From: Oceanospirillum sp047518265
GTDB taxonomy: Bacteria > Pseudomonadota > Gammaproteobacteria > Pseudomonadales > Halomonadaceae
Assembly: GCA_047518265.1 (NCBI GenBank)
Contig: JAKZRG010000085.1
Span: 1-64,000 of the forward strand
Direction: 5' to 3'
DNA: 64,000 nucleotides
Under the pieces are notes generated by a model that worked only from the letters and a program-made list of their open reading frames with translations, was not told the DNA's origin and did no database searches. Below, piece by piece: positions 26,112-34,390 of the stretch. Position numbers and translations under genes: made by a program. Every line of letters starts with the position of its first letter. Position 1 is the first letter of the stretch.

Positions 26112-26432
26112 ATGGCCTGGATTAAAGTAGATGCAGCGGCGGCGATTGCTGAGGGTGAATACAAACTGGTCACTACAGAGGATGATGTAGAGCTGCTAGT
26201 GGCCAATGTGGACGGTGAATTCCACGCCATTGAAAACTTGTGTACCCATGATAACGGTTCATTGGATGGCGGTTGTATTGAAGACGGTGAAATTGTTTGC
26301 CCACGTCACGGGGCACGCTTTTGCCTGCGCACCGGTGAAGTAACGGCACCACCGGCCTATGAAGATATTGAAGTGCATCCCGTACGCATTATCGATGGTA
26401 TCGTTGAAGTGGCGGACGAGCCGGAAGATTAA
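26112..26432 (+). CDS. Rieske [2Fe-2S] ferredoxin-type protein
   Basis: A 106-residue soluble Rieske protein. The cluster ligands are Cys44 and His46 in C-T-H and Cys63 and His66 in C-P-R-H, with the usual spacing of ferredoxin subunits of ring-hydroxylating oxygenases. No oxygenase genes are near; instead it follows the suf operon, as seen in several other gammaproteobacterial and xanthomonad genomes, so it may act as a small electron carrier tied to Fe-S assembly. The role is inferred from position only. Confidence 0.93.
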   Translation: MAWIKVDAAAAIAEGEYKLVTTEDDVELLVANVDGEFHAIENLCTHDNGSLDGGCIEDGEIVCPRHGARFCLRTGEVTAPPAYEDIEVHPVRIIDGIVEVADEPED

Positions 26433-26498
26433 TACCTGATCCCGATAAAGCCGGTTGAACCTGCTCTGAGAACAACCGGCTCTCTCTATTTCTGCCTC

Positions 26499-26563
26499 TA
26501 TTCTAGGCGCTTATTCTAGGCGCTTACTTTAGAGGTTTAGTTTAGGTGTTTATTTTAGAACTA
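26499..26563. repeat. Degenerate 13-bp tandem repeat (five copies)
   Basis: Five head-to-tail 13-base units at 26499, 26512, 26525, 26538 and 26551. The first two are identical (TATTCTAGGCGCT) and the next three drift (TACTTTAGAGGTT, TAGTTTAGGTGTT, TATTTTAGAACTA). It lies between two convergent genes and directly before the stop of the HD-GYP gene. No hairpin terminator is obvious here. Confidence 0.8.
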
Positions 26564-26576
26564 CCGTAATCTACCT

Positions 26577-28985
26577 TTACGCCGGGCTAAGCGCTTCTTC
26601 GGGTTTATCTAGCCAAGGCTCAATATCCACCTCATCATGCTGCTCTGGCCGCAAAAAGCGCTTGGCATAATCCTGATAGATATTGGTTTTAAGAAAGAGA
26701 TCAAACAGCTCAGGATCAAGGTGTCCCTCTTTTTTCATAAAATACATAATCTTCAGGGATTCGCTCAGGGTTTTCGCTTTCTTATAAGGGCGATCACTGG
26801 CCGTTAGCGCTTCAAAGACATCTGAAATAGCGATAATACGGGCAGGAATAGAGAGCTGGTCTCTAGTGAGCTGGCGTGGATACCCCTTACCATCCATACG
26901 TTCGTGGTGACCTGCGGCGTATTCTGGAACACGTTTCAAATCATCTGTGAAAGGAATCTGCCCCAACATTCGGATGGTTTCCAGAATATGTTCGTTGATG
27001 GTAAAGCGTTCTTCGTTTGTCAGTGTGCCTTTTCGAATTGAAAGGTTATAGATCTCACCTGCGTTCATGGATAGATCAGGCACTGGCATTTTTGACCCTA
27101 GCGCTTGGTATTTCTGCTCATCAACTGCCTTGTCTCTCTCAATACAGTGTTCCAGTTTATCGGACAGTAGGTGTTCAGTGACGGGTAGTGATTGTGCTGG
27201 TAGGCCCAGCTTTTTAATACGATGCTCTTCTACCTGAGAAAGCCCTAGGCGATCATCAAAGTGTCGTATCCAAGTGGTTTGAGCAATGGCCTGGATGCGC
27301 TCAATCTTGCCATCATCCATAAATTCACCACCGACATTACACTCCGCCAGAAAAGCAAAATCTTCTTGCAGGTGTTGATGTTTTGCTAGCAGAGCTTGGT
27401 GGAATTTCTCCTGCTGATCCGGCTGTTCGGCACATTTCTGCAAGAAATCGATGGTGGCATCACGATGTAGAATTTCAAAGCGTGTCCGTATTTCATGAAT
27501 ACGATTATGGATAGTTTCCAGTTTAGTGGCTTTATCCACTACATATTCGGGGGTCACCACTTTACCGCAATCATGTAACCAGGCGGCAACCTGGAATTCG
27601 CGCCATTGTTCGGGAGTATCGAAACTAAATTCGCCTAGACTACCTTTGTCGCTATCGTGCGCTGCTTGAGCCAGCTTGATGGCAACCTCAGGCAAGCGCT
27701 CACAATGAGCACCTGTATAAGGTGATTTAGCATCAATCGCACCGGCAAGAATTTTAATAAAGGAATCAATCAGGGCTTTTTGTTGTAGTTCATGTTCTTG
27801 AATTGAGCTGACCATCTGATTCATAGATACAGACAGTTGATCGAATTCATAAATAACCGTATTAACAGGTTTGATTGCATCAAAATCCTGAGCAGTGACC
27901 TTATAGGTTAATCTTTTTAGTTCTCGAATAGGGCGGATAATAAATTTTAAAATCAGATAATGAATCACCCCATAAAAAAGGCCGATCACCAGAATAGAGA
28001 GCAGGATAGTATCCACTAGGCTCGCTTTGATATCTGCAACAATCCTCTCTTTTTCTATAAAAGATACGATATGCCAAGGGTTACCATTGATACCGGGCAG
28101 CTCTTCCGAAAAGAACAGATAATTTTGCCCATCTGCGGCTGACCATTCCCCCGCGCCATGTTGCCAATCAGCCTGTTGAGTAAGGCTATCCGGTAAGGGT
28201 TGGTTAACCATAGAGACATCTGTCTTATTAGAACCCGATATACTCAGTTCTTCCCAGTTATCCGAATGAGCCAGTAAGCGATTCTGATGATTCACAATCA
28301 GAAAGGTACTTTCAAACTGGGTACTTTTTTCGGTCAACAATGACGATAGAGTGGATAATGTATAATCTGCTGCTGCAACTTTTCGCAGTTTTCCCTGCTG
28401 GTCAAAATCTCCCAGAGCAAAGGTGACACCCATAGCGCCTGTTGATGCAAAAAGATACGGAGCGGATAAGAAAGCTGGATTTTCAGGTGTTACGTGTTGA
28501 TACCATGAGCGAGTTCGTGGGTCATAGTTTGCAGGGCGGCTCTCTTGGCGTATCGGGTTGCCATCTGGGCTGACAAAACGCCATAGATCTTTTTCGCCCA
28601 CTAAGGATCTTAGTACTAGTTCTGGTTGACGTCTGGCTTGTAAAAAACGACCCTGTTCATCGGCAACAAAAATACTGGCTAAGCTATTATTGCCTTTTAG
28701 TTGCGCCCACATGACCCTTAAATAGTCTTCGGGAGATGCCAGCCCCTCTTTATCTTGCTTGATCTGACTGAGCACCGAAAGCTGGTGCTGTGTTGATGAA
28801 AAGGCGTGTTCTATCTCACGGGCAACACTACGGGTGACTTCAAGATTATTGTTGTTCAGTAACTGATATGCCTGATCCAAGCTTTTCTGATAAAAGCTGC
28901 CAATCAAAAAAGCGGATAGGCATAAGGTTGAAAAACCAAACAGTGTCAGAATACTCAGGGTAAAGGTATAACGGTTATCTTTCAT
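26577..28985 (-). CDS. dCache-HAMP-HD-GYP sensor, probable c-di-GMP phosphodiesterase
   Basis: Membrane sensor of 802 residues: first membrane helix about 8-30, dCache periplasmic domain about 40-315, second helix about 322-344, HAMP about 345-400, then an HD-GYP domain. The dCache carries Y154-D-P-R-x-R159-x-W161-Y162 and a later Asp207, the pattern of amino-acid-binding dCache domains. The HD pair is in W-L-H-D-C-G-K near 471 and H-H-E-R-M-D-G-K-G-Y-P lies near 690; both look catalytic. The two are separated by about 220 residues, far more than the usual 60-70, so the HD-GYP domain holds a large insertion. It follows an MCP gene by 26 bp, in one operon. Confidence 0.9.
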   Translation of the reverse strand: MKDNRYTFTLSILTLFGFSTLCLSAFLIGSFYQKSLDQAYQLLNNNNLEVTRSVAREIEHAFSSTQHQLSVLSQIKQDKEGLASPEDYLRVMWAQLKGNNSLASIFVADEQGRFLQARRQPELVLRSLVGEKDLWRFVSPDGNPIRQESRPANYDPRTRSWYQHVTPENPAFLSAPYLFASTGAMGVTFALGDFDQQGKLRKVAAADYTLSTLSSLLTEKSTQFESTFLIVNHQNRLLAHSDNWEELSISGSNKTDVSMVNQPLPDSLTQQADWQHGAGEWSAADGQNYLFFSEELPGINGNPWHIVSFIEKERIVADIKASLVDTILLSILVIGLFYGVIHYLILKFIIRPIRELKRLTYKVTAQDFDAIKPVNTVIYEFDQLSVSMNQMVSSIQEHELQQKALIDSFIKILAGAIDAKSPYTGAHCERLPEVAIKLAQAAHDSDKGSLGEFSFDTPEQWREFQVAAWLHDCGKVVTPEYVVDKATKLETIHNRIHEIRTRFEILHRDATIDFLQKCAEQPDQQEKFHQALLAKHQHLQEDFAFLAECNVGGEFMDDGKIERIQAIAQTTWIRHFDDRLGLSQVEEHRIKKLGLPAQSLPVTEHLLSDKLEHCIERDKAVDEQKYQALGSKMPVPDLSMNAGEIYNLSIRKGTLTNEERFTINEHILETIRMLGQIPFTDDLKRVPEYAAGHHERMDGKGYPRQLTRDQLSIPARIIAISDVFEALTASDRPYKKAKTLSESLKIMYFMKKEGHLDPELFDLFLKTNIYQDYAKRFLRPEQHDEVDIEPWLDKPEEALSPA

Positions 28986-29011
28986 GATGCCAGTATCTTC
29001 CTTTATATAGA

Positions 29012-30886
29012 TCAGACGTTGAGCTTGAAGGCTGATGATAATTGATTTTGCAGAGAGATACTTTCACGTTTAAGTTGCAAGGCTTGATTGTAACTTGCTT
29101 TGGCGGCTTCAGCAGAGTTATTGATCAGATCTGCAATATTATCACTGTGTTGATTCACTTCATTCGACATCGCATGCTGCTCTTCAACCGCTCCAGCGGT
29201 TTGTACCGTCATATCACAAATAGTGGTATTGGCTTCTGCGATGACTTGCAGTTGTAAGCTGGCCTTTTCGGCATGCTCGGTATTGACCTGTGCGGTCTGT
29301 TCGCTGATTTTCATATCCGTCATTGCCTTCTGAGTGGCAGTCTCCAGTTGTTGGATCAGGGTATGAATGTTCTGAGTGGCAGATTGAGTGTTTTGGGAAA
29401 GTGAGCGTACTTCGTCGGCTACTACTGCAAAACCACGTCCATGTTCACCAGCTCGGGCGGCCTCAATGGCGGCATTTAGTGCGAGAAGGTTAGTTTGTTC
29501 GGCAATATCATTAATTTTGGACAGAATATTTCGAATAGATTCGACGGTTCCTACCAACTCATTAAGTTGTTCTGAATTTTCATGAACCTGATGGGCTAGT
29601 GTCTCAAGGGCTGATTGACTGGCATGGACTAATTTAAGACCGGCGTCACTGGCTTGAGCAGCTTGTTCTGCAGATCCTGCTGTCTGTTCGGCATTTTGTG
29701 CAATTTCACCGCTGGCGAGAGACATTTGGGAGATCGCTTCACTCAATTGAGATAGAGCATCCTGTTGGGCGTGAGTGGCTTCTAGAGTTGTATTAGAACG
29801 CTGCTCCGTTGCTTCGGCCTCACTTAATAGTTCTTGGCTCAGGCGGAAGGTATTTTCTAAGCTATTTTGCAACTTATCCGCTAGAAGATTGAAAGCGGTA
29901 CTGATCTGTCCGAATTCATCGTTGCTGGTAATATTTAAACGTTGGTGAATATTACCATCTGCTAGGCTATGCAGTGCCGCAGCAGTAGTGACCAAGGGTT
30001 GGCTGAAGTAGCGAGCCATCATGTAAACCAAGCCACTGGCCAATAACAGAATACATAGGCTGCTGATGGCGAGTTGCCACGTTAGCTTGTACAGAGGCGC
30101 TAAGGCGGCATCACGCTCAACCAATAAGACCAACTGCCATTTTGTTGACGGTAACTCAATGATTTGTATGAAGTAGTCCTGATTTTTGTATTCTACTTGG
30201 GGTAATCCTGACCATCCTTTAATCTGTTGAGATAGCAGATTATTGAGACTTTGTTTTTCTACCACTCTCTCTGGTTCTGGATGGGCCAGTAGCTGCCCTT
30301 TTTGGTCTACTAACCAGAGTTCTGATGGCCAACGGGTTTCCAGTCGTAAAAGAGAATCCACCAAGCTGGTCAGAGTAATATCGGCGGCCACTACACCTGT
30401 TAGCTTTGTTGTCATGGGAGCAGCTAATGTGACAACCAGTTCTCCGGTACTTGCTCTGGGATAGGGCGGCGTAATAATGGCCTTGCCTGCCGCTTCTACC
30501 TGTTTATACCAGGGTCTTTTTCTTGGATCGTAACTCGCAGACAGTTTAACCGGCGGATAAGATTGCAACATATCGCCCTGTTGGGTGCCCACATAAAAAA
30601 GATCAAAGTTGCCGGATAAGCGACTCAGAGTCAGAAAATCACTGACAGCCTCTTTATCCGATGGCAGTCGTTCAGATGCGGCTTTAACAATTGTGGCCTT
30701 GCTATCGAACCAACCGGTTACCAGCATTTCTGCCTGCTGTAGTGTCATATCCAGTTGATCCCGCACTTGCGTGCTGGTTTCTGTCACAAGCCGAGTAAGG
30801 GAAAGCAGGGCTAAAACAATACAACTCGCTAACAATAAACTGATAGTGGCAAGTAACATCTTACTTTTAAAAGATAGAACCGGCAT
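29012..30886 (-). CDS. Methyl-accepting chemotaxis protein, dCache type
   Basis: Chemoreceptor of 624 residues. The ATG at 30886 is chosen over one 60 bp upstream because AAGGAAG sits six bases before it and the membrane helix then starts at residue 10. Order: helix 10-32, dCache ligand domain about 35-275, second helix about 283-305, HAMP about 305-360, then the signalling hairpin with the near-universal E-Q-T-N-L-L-A-L-N-A-A-I-E-A-A-R tip. The ligand domain has Y119, R124, W126, Y127 and D169 in the arrangement of amino-acid receptors. First gene of an operon with the HD-GYP protein, so one stimulus class may feed both chemotaxis and c-di-GMP turnover. Confidence 0.95.
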   Translation of the reverse strand: MPVLSFKSKMLLATISLLLASCIVLALLSLTRLVTETSTQVRDQLDMTLQQAEMLVTGWFDSKATIVKAASERLPSDKEAVSDFLTLSRLSGNFDLFYVGTQQGDMLQSYPPVKLSASYDPRKRPWYKQVEAAGKAIITPPYPRASTGELVVTLAAPMTTKLTGVVAADITLTSLVDSLLRLETRWPSELWLVDQKGQLLAHPEPERVVEKQSLNNLLSQQIKGWSGLPQVEYKNQDYFIQIIELPSTKWQLVLLVERDAALAPLYKLTWQLAISSLCILLLASGLVYMMARYFSQPLVTTAAALHSLADGNIHQRLNITSNDEFGQISTAFNLLADKLQNSLENTFRLSQELLSEAEATEQRSNTTLEATHAQQDALSQLSEAISQMSLASGEIAQNAEQTAGSAEQAAQASDAGLKLVHASQSALETLAHQVHENSEQLNELVGTVESIRNILSKINDIAEQTNLLALNAAIEAARAGEHGRGFAVVADEVRSLSQNTQSATQNIHTLIQQLETATQKAMTDMKISEQTAQVNTEHAEKASLQLQVIAEANTTICDMTVQTAGAVEEQHAMSNEVNQHSDNIADLINNSAEAAKASYNQALQLKRESISLQNQLSSAFKLNV

Positions 30887-31212
30887 AACGAACTTCCTTT
30901 GTATATTGCTAAAGTGTTTAAGCTTGGGGGAGAGGATAAAGAGCACTAGGTTCAGTATGTGGCTAAATAGAGTTCTCAGTGGATCGAAACAGATCTCTGT
31001 TCTGCCAATATTGGAAAGTTATTTCATATATTAAGTATATTTTTTTAAATTCCTATGCAATTTCCGAAAACGACGGATAATATGGCCCTTAATAGGGGAT
31101 ATAGTGGTTAATCTCTTCTTTGTTAGTTCCTGAAATTGCGTTAGGTACTTAGTACGCTCTGGAAAGTAGCGGGATACTTTTGTTTAGCTATGGATAAAAT
31201 GGAATTTCAATA
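30887..31212. other. Divergent intergenic region, MCP / AraC regulator
   Basis: A 326-bp gap holding the promoters of two diverging transcripts. The centre near 31020-31060 is strongly AT-rich. I see no ORF with a convincing start, no strong hairpin and no recognisable operator here. Confidence 0.5.
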
Positions 31213-32193
31213 ATGATCAATCATGAAACCAGCCAGCCTGATAGCTTAATAAAATCCATAATCACATCAGATGTTGATCATCTAGCCGCCGTTCAGACCG
31301 GTAAGAATCGACGTTATATCCAAATAAAGCCGGGTAAATTACAGGGCAGTTACGCTGAATGTAATTTAAGTGATGTTCAGCTTTTTCGTGAAAACCTCAC
31401 TGTTGGCATGAGAATAGAAGCCGCACCTAACGCCCAATATATGCCTTTTGCTGCGGCTTTTACCGATACGGATAACCTGACCTTTTGCGGTGAATCGGCG
31501 CAAGGGAGTCGATTATTACAAGCCACAGGGGGAGAGTGGGATGCTTGCTCCAGAGGTGTCTTAAATTATGTAGGTGCCGCATTCAATCGTGATACCTTAA
31601 AAGCCAACTACCTTCGGCTCTTCAAACGTGAATTTCCCAGGCAATGGGCAAGCAGTAAAGTGGTTCAAACCTGCCCGAAAGCCTTTAATCAATATTTATA
31701 CGTATTAAGACGGGCTTTAGCATTGCTTGAGGCCTTTCCTGCTTTAGTGACTTATGGACAGGTTTGCAAAGGGTTGAATGATGCGGTGCTGCGCGCTGCA
31801 TTGGAGACCTTAACGCCAACAATGCCCTATCAGGAAAAACTCAGCCCTTTTTCATCAAGAAGGAAAGGGGTTCGGAGAGTGCTCGATTATTTGCATATTC
31901 ATTCTAACCAAGTACCGACTATCACGGAGCTCTGTCAGGTTGCAGGGCTAAGTGAGAGGAACCTTCAATACGGTTTTAAAGAATATATGGGCATATCACC
32001 TGTGCGTTATTTACGACTCGTACGATTAAATGGGGTGAGAAGGGAATTGATGTTACCCGCTCAAAAGCGAGTAAAAGTCATGGATGTGGCATTAAACTGG
32101 GGATTTGTTGAATTGGGGCGTTTTTCTGGTGAATATCGACAGCTGTTTCATGAGCGACCATCGGAGACGCTGAAGGAAAGGAATAAAGGATAA
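31213..32193 (+). CDS. AraC-family transcriptional regulator
   Basis: A 326-residue regulator. The C-terminal third has the double helix-turn-helix of AraC/XylS (about 220-320): I-T-E-L-C-Q-V-A-G-L-S-E-R-N-L-Q-Y-G-F, then M-G-I-S-P-V-R-Y-L-R and a second helix pair. The N-terminal 200 residues are not a cupin I recognise and resemble the sensor half of EutR/OruR-like regulators. It lies between two amino-acid-type chemoreceptor loci and is followed by a 7-bp repeat tract and the second MCP gene. Effector unknown. Confidence 0.88.
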   Translation: MINHETSQPDSLIKSIITSDVDHLAAVQTGKNRRYIQIKPGKLQGSYAECNLSDVQLFRENLTVGMRIEAAPNAQYMPFAAAFTDTDNLTFCGESAQGSRLLQATGGEWDACSRGVLNYVGAAFNRDTLKANYLRLFKREFPRQWASSKVVQTCPKAFNQYLYVLRRALALLEAFPALVTYGQVCKGLNDAVLRAALETLTPTMPYQEKLSPFSSRRKGVRRVLDYLHIHSNQVPTITELCQVAGLSERNLQYGFKEYMGISPVRYLRLVRLNGVRRELMLPAQKRVKVMDVALNWGFVELGRFSGEYRQLFHERPSETLKERNKG

Positions 32194-32250
32194 GTGAAAT
32201 TTCTGTTTATCAATCTATGATGATGTGATCAGGCATGGATATATTGATGT

Positions 32251-32325
32251 CCAGCCACCAGCCACCAGCCACCAGCCACCAGCCACCAGCCACCAGCCAC
32301 CAGCCACCAGCCACCAGCCACCAGC
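32251..32325. repeat. 7-bp tandem repeat (CCAGCCA), about 10.7 copies
   Basis: Ten perfect copies of CCAGCCA plus five further bases, with no interruption. It lies between the AraC gene and the MCP gene, about 65 bp before the MCP ATG at 32390, where a promoter or 5' leader should be. Perfect short repeats of this length are prone to slipped-strand change, and since 7 is not a multiple of 3 or of the helical turn, copy-number changes would shift promoter spacing. Confidence 0.95.
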
Positions 32326-32389
32326 TTATCTTTGATCTACACTTAAAAGAATTTACTCAGCCCAAGAGCCGGAATTCTCTGAGGTGTCT

Positions 32390-34342
32390 ATGAATATTAG
32401 AACGAAACTAGCGCTGATCATCGCCGTTACCATTATCACGCCGACTATTATTGTCTCGTCCTATTTTATTTATGAATCGAGAAACAGTGCAGTCGCCAAT
32501 TTTGATGATGCGACTCAACGAGAAGTTTCTCAGATCGATAATATGTTCTCAGCCTTCTTTGATGGTCAGGAAGAAGATATCAGCTATATCGCGTCTGCTG
32601 AGGCTATCGCATCTCTAATTCCCAATGCACCGACCTTTTTTGACGGTAATAAAGACTTCCCCGGTTGGGATAAGATGTCAAAAGAAGCGACAGGCGTGTT
32701 TGATTTTTACGCGCGCTTTGCACAGCATCGACCGGGAATTGCCTACCTTTATAGCGGAAGAACAGATGGTTCTATGATTGAATGGCCGGGCAGTGATTAT
32801 AAAAATCCCTACGATCCGAGAGTACGGCCCTGGTATAAATTGGCCATGGATAATCCCGATAAAACAGTACGCACTAATGCTTATCTTTGGGAAGACTCTG
32901 CTTTTGTCAGTACAGCCAAAACAATTCGAGACTCCAGTAATAAGATTGTGGGTGTTCAGTCTATGGATGTTTCCGTTAAGCAGCTGACTGAGACGGTAAG
33001 AAAAATCAAAATAGGTAATAGTGGTCATGTGGTACTGATTGAGGATAACAACAATGTTTTAGTTGATCCTATGGTGCCTGATAATAATTTTAAAAAGATC
33101 GATGAATTAAATACCCCACTCTATAAGTCTTTAACTGGTACTCAAGCCAGTTTGTTTGAGACAGAGAGGGAGGGGGAAAAATACATGGGGAAGGTTTATC
33201 AGTCTGCTCGTTTAGGCTGGCGCTTTGTTGCCTTAGTGCCTGAGGCAGAAGTCTTTTCGGCGGTGAATAAGCAAGCTTGGGTAACCGTGATGGTTTCAGC
33301 GGTATTAGTGATGATTTTTACTCTGGTAGGGGCGTTCTTCTCTCGCATTATTACTCAGCCTTTGGAGAAAATTACCCAGGTACTACAACAAATTTCGGCG
33401 GGTCAGGGGGACTTAACGGCTCGATTAAGCATTCAATCAAAAGATGAAATAGGGACGTTATCCGAATCCTTTAATAGTTTTGTGGTGAAGCTACAGAATA
33501 TTATCTGTGAAGTGGTGAATTTAAGTGATGAGCTTAAGCAGACCTCTAGCTTGACGGCACAAAGGGCCCGAGAGTCTCATGATGAAGTGAATCAACAGCT
33601 TGAACAGATCACTTTAGTGGTGGCCTCTGTGAGTGAGATGTCCATTGCCACAGAAGAAATTGCCCGTAACGCTGAGCAAGCGGCAGCTATGTCTGGGGGG
33701 AGTGCTGATGCAAGCGAGAAAGGGCAGAAGGTCGTGGGTGATACCTGTCAGGCGATAGGTTCGTTAGCAGATGAAGTGGGAGAAGCTTCCCAGGTGATCG
33801 ATCAGTTGGAAAGCAGTACTCAACAGATCAATTCAATTCTGACCACTATTCAAGGTATTGCTGAGCAAACCAATCTTTTAGCGCTCAATGCCGCCATTGA
33901 AGCCGCCCGTGCTGGTGAGCATGGGCGAGGTTTTGCTGTGGTGGCGGATGAGGTACGTAACCTATCTCATAAAACAGCACTATCCACAGAAGAAATCCAA
34001 CAGATGATTACCGAGCTGCAGCAAACTTCGCAAAAAGCCGTGGATATTATGCAGCGCAGCCAAGAAATGGCGGGAACTACCGTAGAGCAGGCTAATCAAG
34101 CCAGTGAGAGTCTGGGACAAATTACCGAATCGGTAAACCAAATTCGGGATATGGCGGCTCAAATTGCCACGGCAACAGAGGAGCAAAGCTCAGTCTCTGC
34201 AGGTATTACCGACAATACTACTCAGATTAGTCAGATTGCGGCGCAAATGTCCTCGGATGCGGATCAGCGTTTGGATCGCTCACAAAAACTTCGAGAGCTG
34301 TCGGAAAATATGCACAATTTGGTGGGACGCTTTAAAGTATGA
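32390..34342 (+). CDS. Methyl-accepting chemotaxis protein, dCache type
   Basis: Chemoreceptor of 650 residues. ATG at 32390 chosen over an in-frame GTG six bases upstream because GAGGTG lies at the right distance. Helix about 6-28, dCache ligand domain about 30-285, second helix about 295-318, HAMP about 318-372 and the signalling domain with the E-Q-T-N-L-L-A-L-N-A-A-I-E-A-A-R tip. Y141-D-P-R-x-R146-P-W148-Y149 and D193 fit the amino-acid-binding pattern. Monocistronic, with a perfect CCAGCCA repeat tract just upstream and a strong terminator after it; expression may be phase-variable. Confidence 0.95.
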   Translation: MNIRTKLALIIAVTIITPTIIVSSYFIYESRNSAVANFDDATQREVSQIDNMFSAFFDGQEEDISYIASAEAIASLIPNAPTFFDGNKDFPGWDKMSKEATGVFDFYARFAQHRPGIAYLYSGRTDGSMIEWPGSDYKNPYDPRVRPWYKLAMDNPDKTVRTNAYLWEDSAFVSTAKTIRDSSNKIVGVQSMDVSVKQLTETVRKIKIGNSGHVVLIEDNNNVLVDPMVPDNNFKKIDELNTPLYKSLTGTQASLFETEREGEKYMGKVYQSARLGWRFVALVPEAEVFSAVNKQAWVTVMVSAVLVMIFTLVGAFFSRIITQPLEKITQVLQQISAGQGDLTARLSIQSKDEIGTLSESFNSFVVKLQNIICEVVNLSDELKQTSSLTAQRARESHDEVNQQLEQITLVVASVSEMSIATEEIARNAEQAAAMSGGSADASEKGQKVVGDTCQAIGSLADEVGEASQVIDQLESSTQQINSILTTIQGIAEQTNLLALNAAIEAARAGEHGRGFAVVADEVRNLSHKTALSTEEIQQMITELQQTSQKAVDIMQRSQEMAGTTVEQANQASESLGQITESVNQIRDMAAQIATATEEQSSVSAGITDNTTQISQIAAQMSSDADQRLDRSQKLRELSENMHNLVGRFKV

Positions 34343-34350
34343 TCTGTCAG

Positions 34351-34390
34351 GGAACATCAGAACGACGTTGTCTGATGTTCCTATTTTGTT
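34351..34390. terminator. Bidirectional terminator between MCP and LysR genes
   Basis: Perfect 11-base-pair stem GGAACATCAGA / TCTGATGTTCC with a nine-base loop, then TATTTTGTTT on the plus strand. It sits between convergent genes and is best oriented for the MCP transcript. Confidence 0.88.

Noticed and set aside
30887..31212. c-di-GMP (GEMM) riboswitch before sensor genes
   Set aside because: No conserved GEMM core was seen in the leaders of the MCP or HD-GYP genes.
32251..32325. CRISPR-like array
   Set aside because: The repeats are contiguous 7-mers with no spacers and there are no cas genes.
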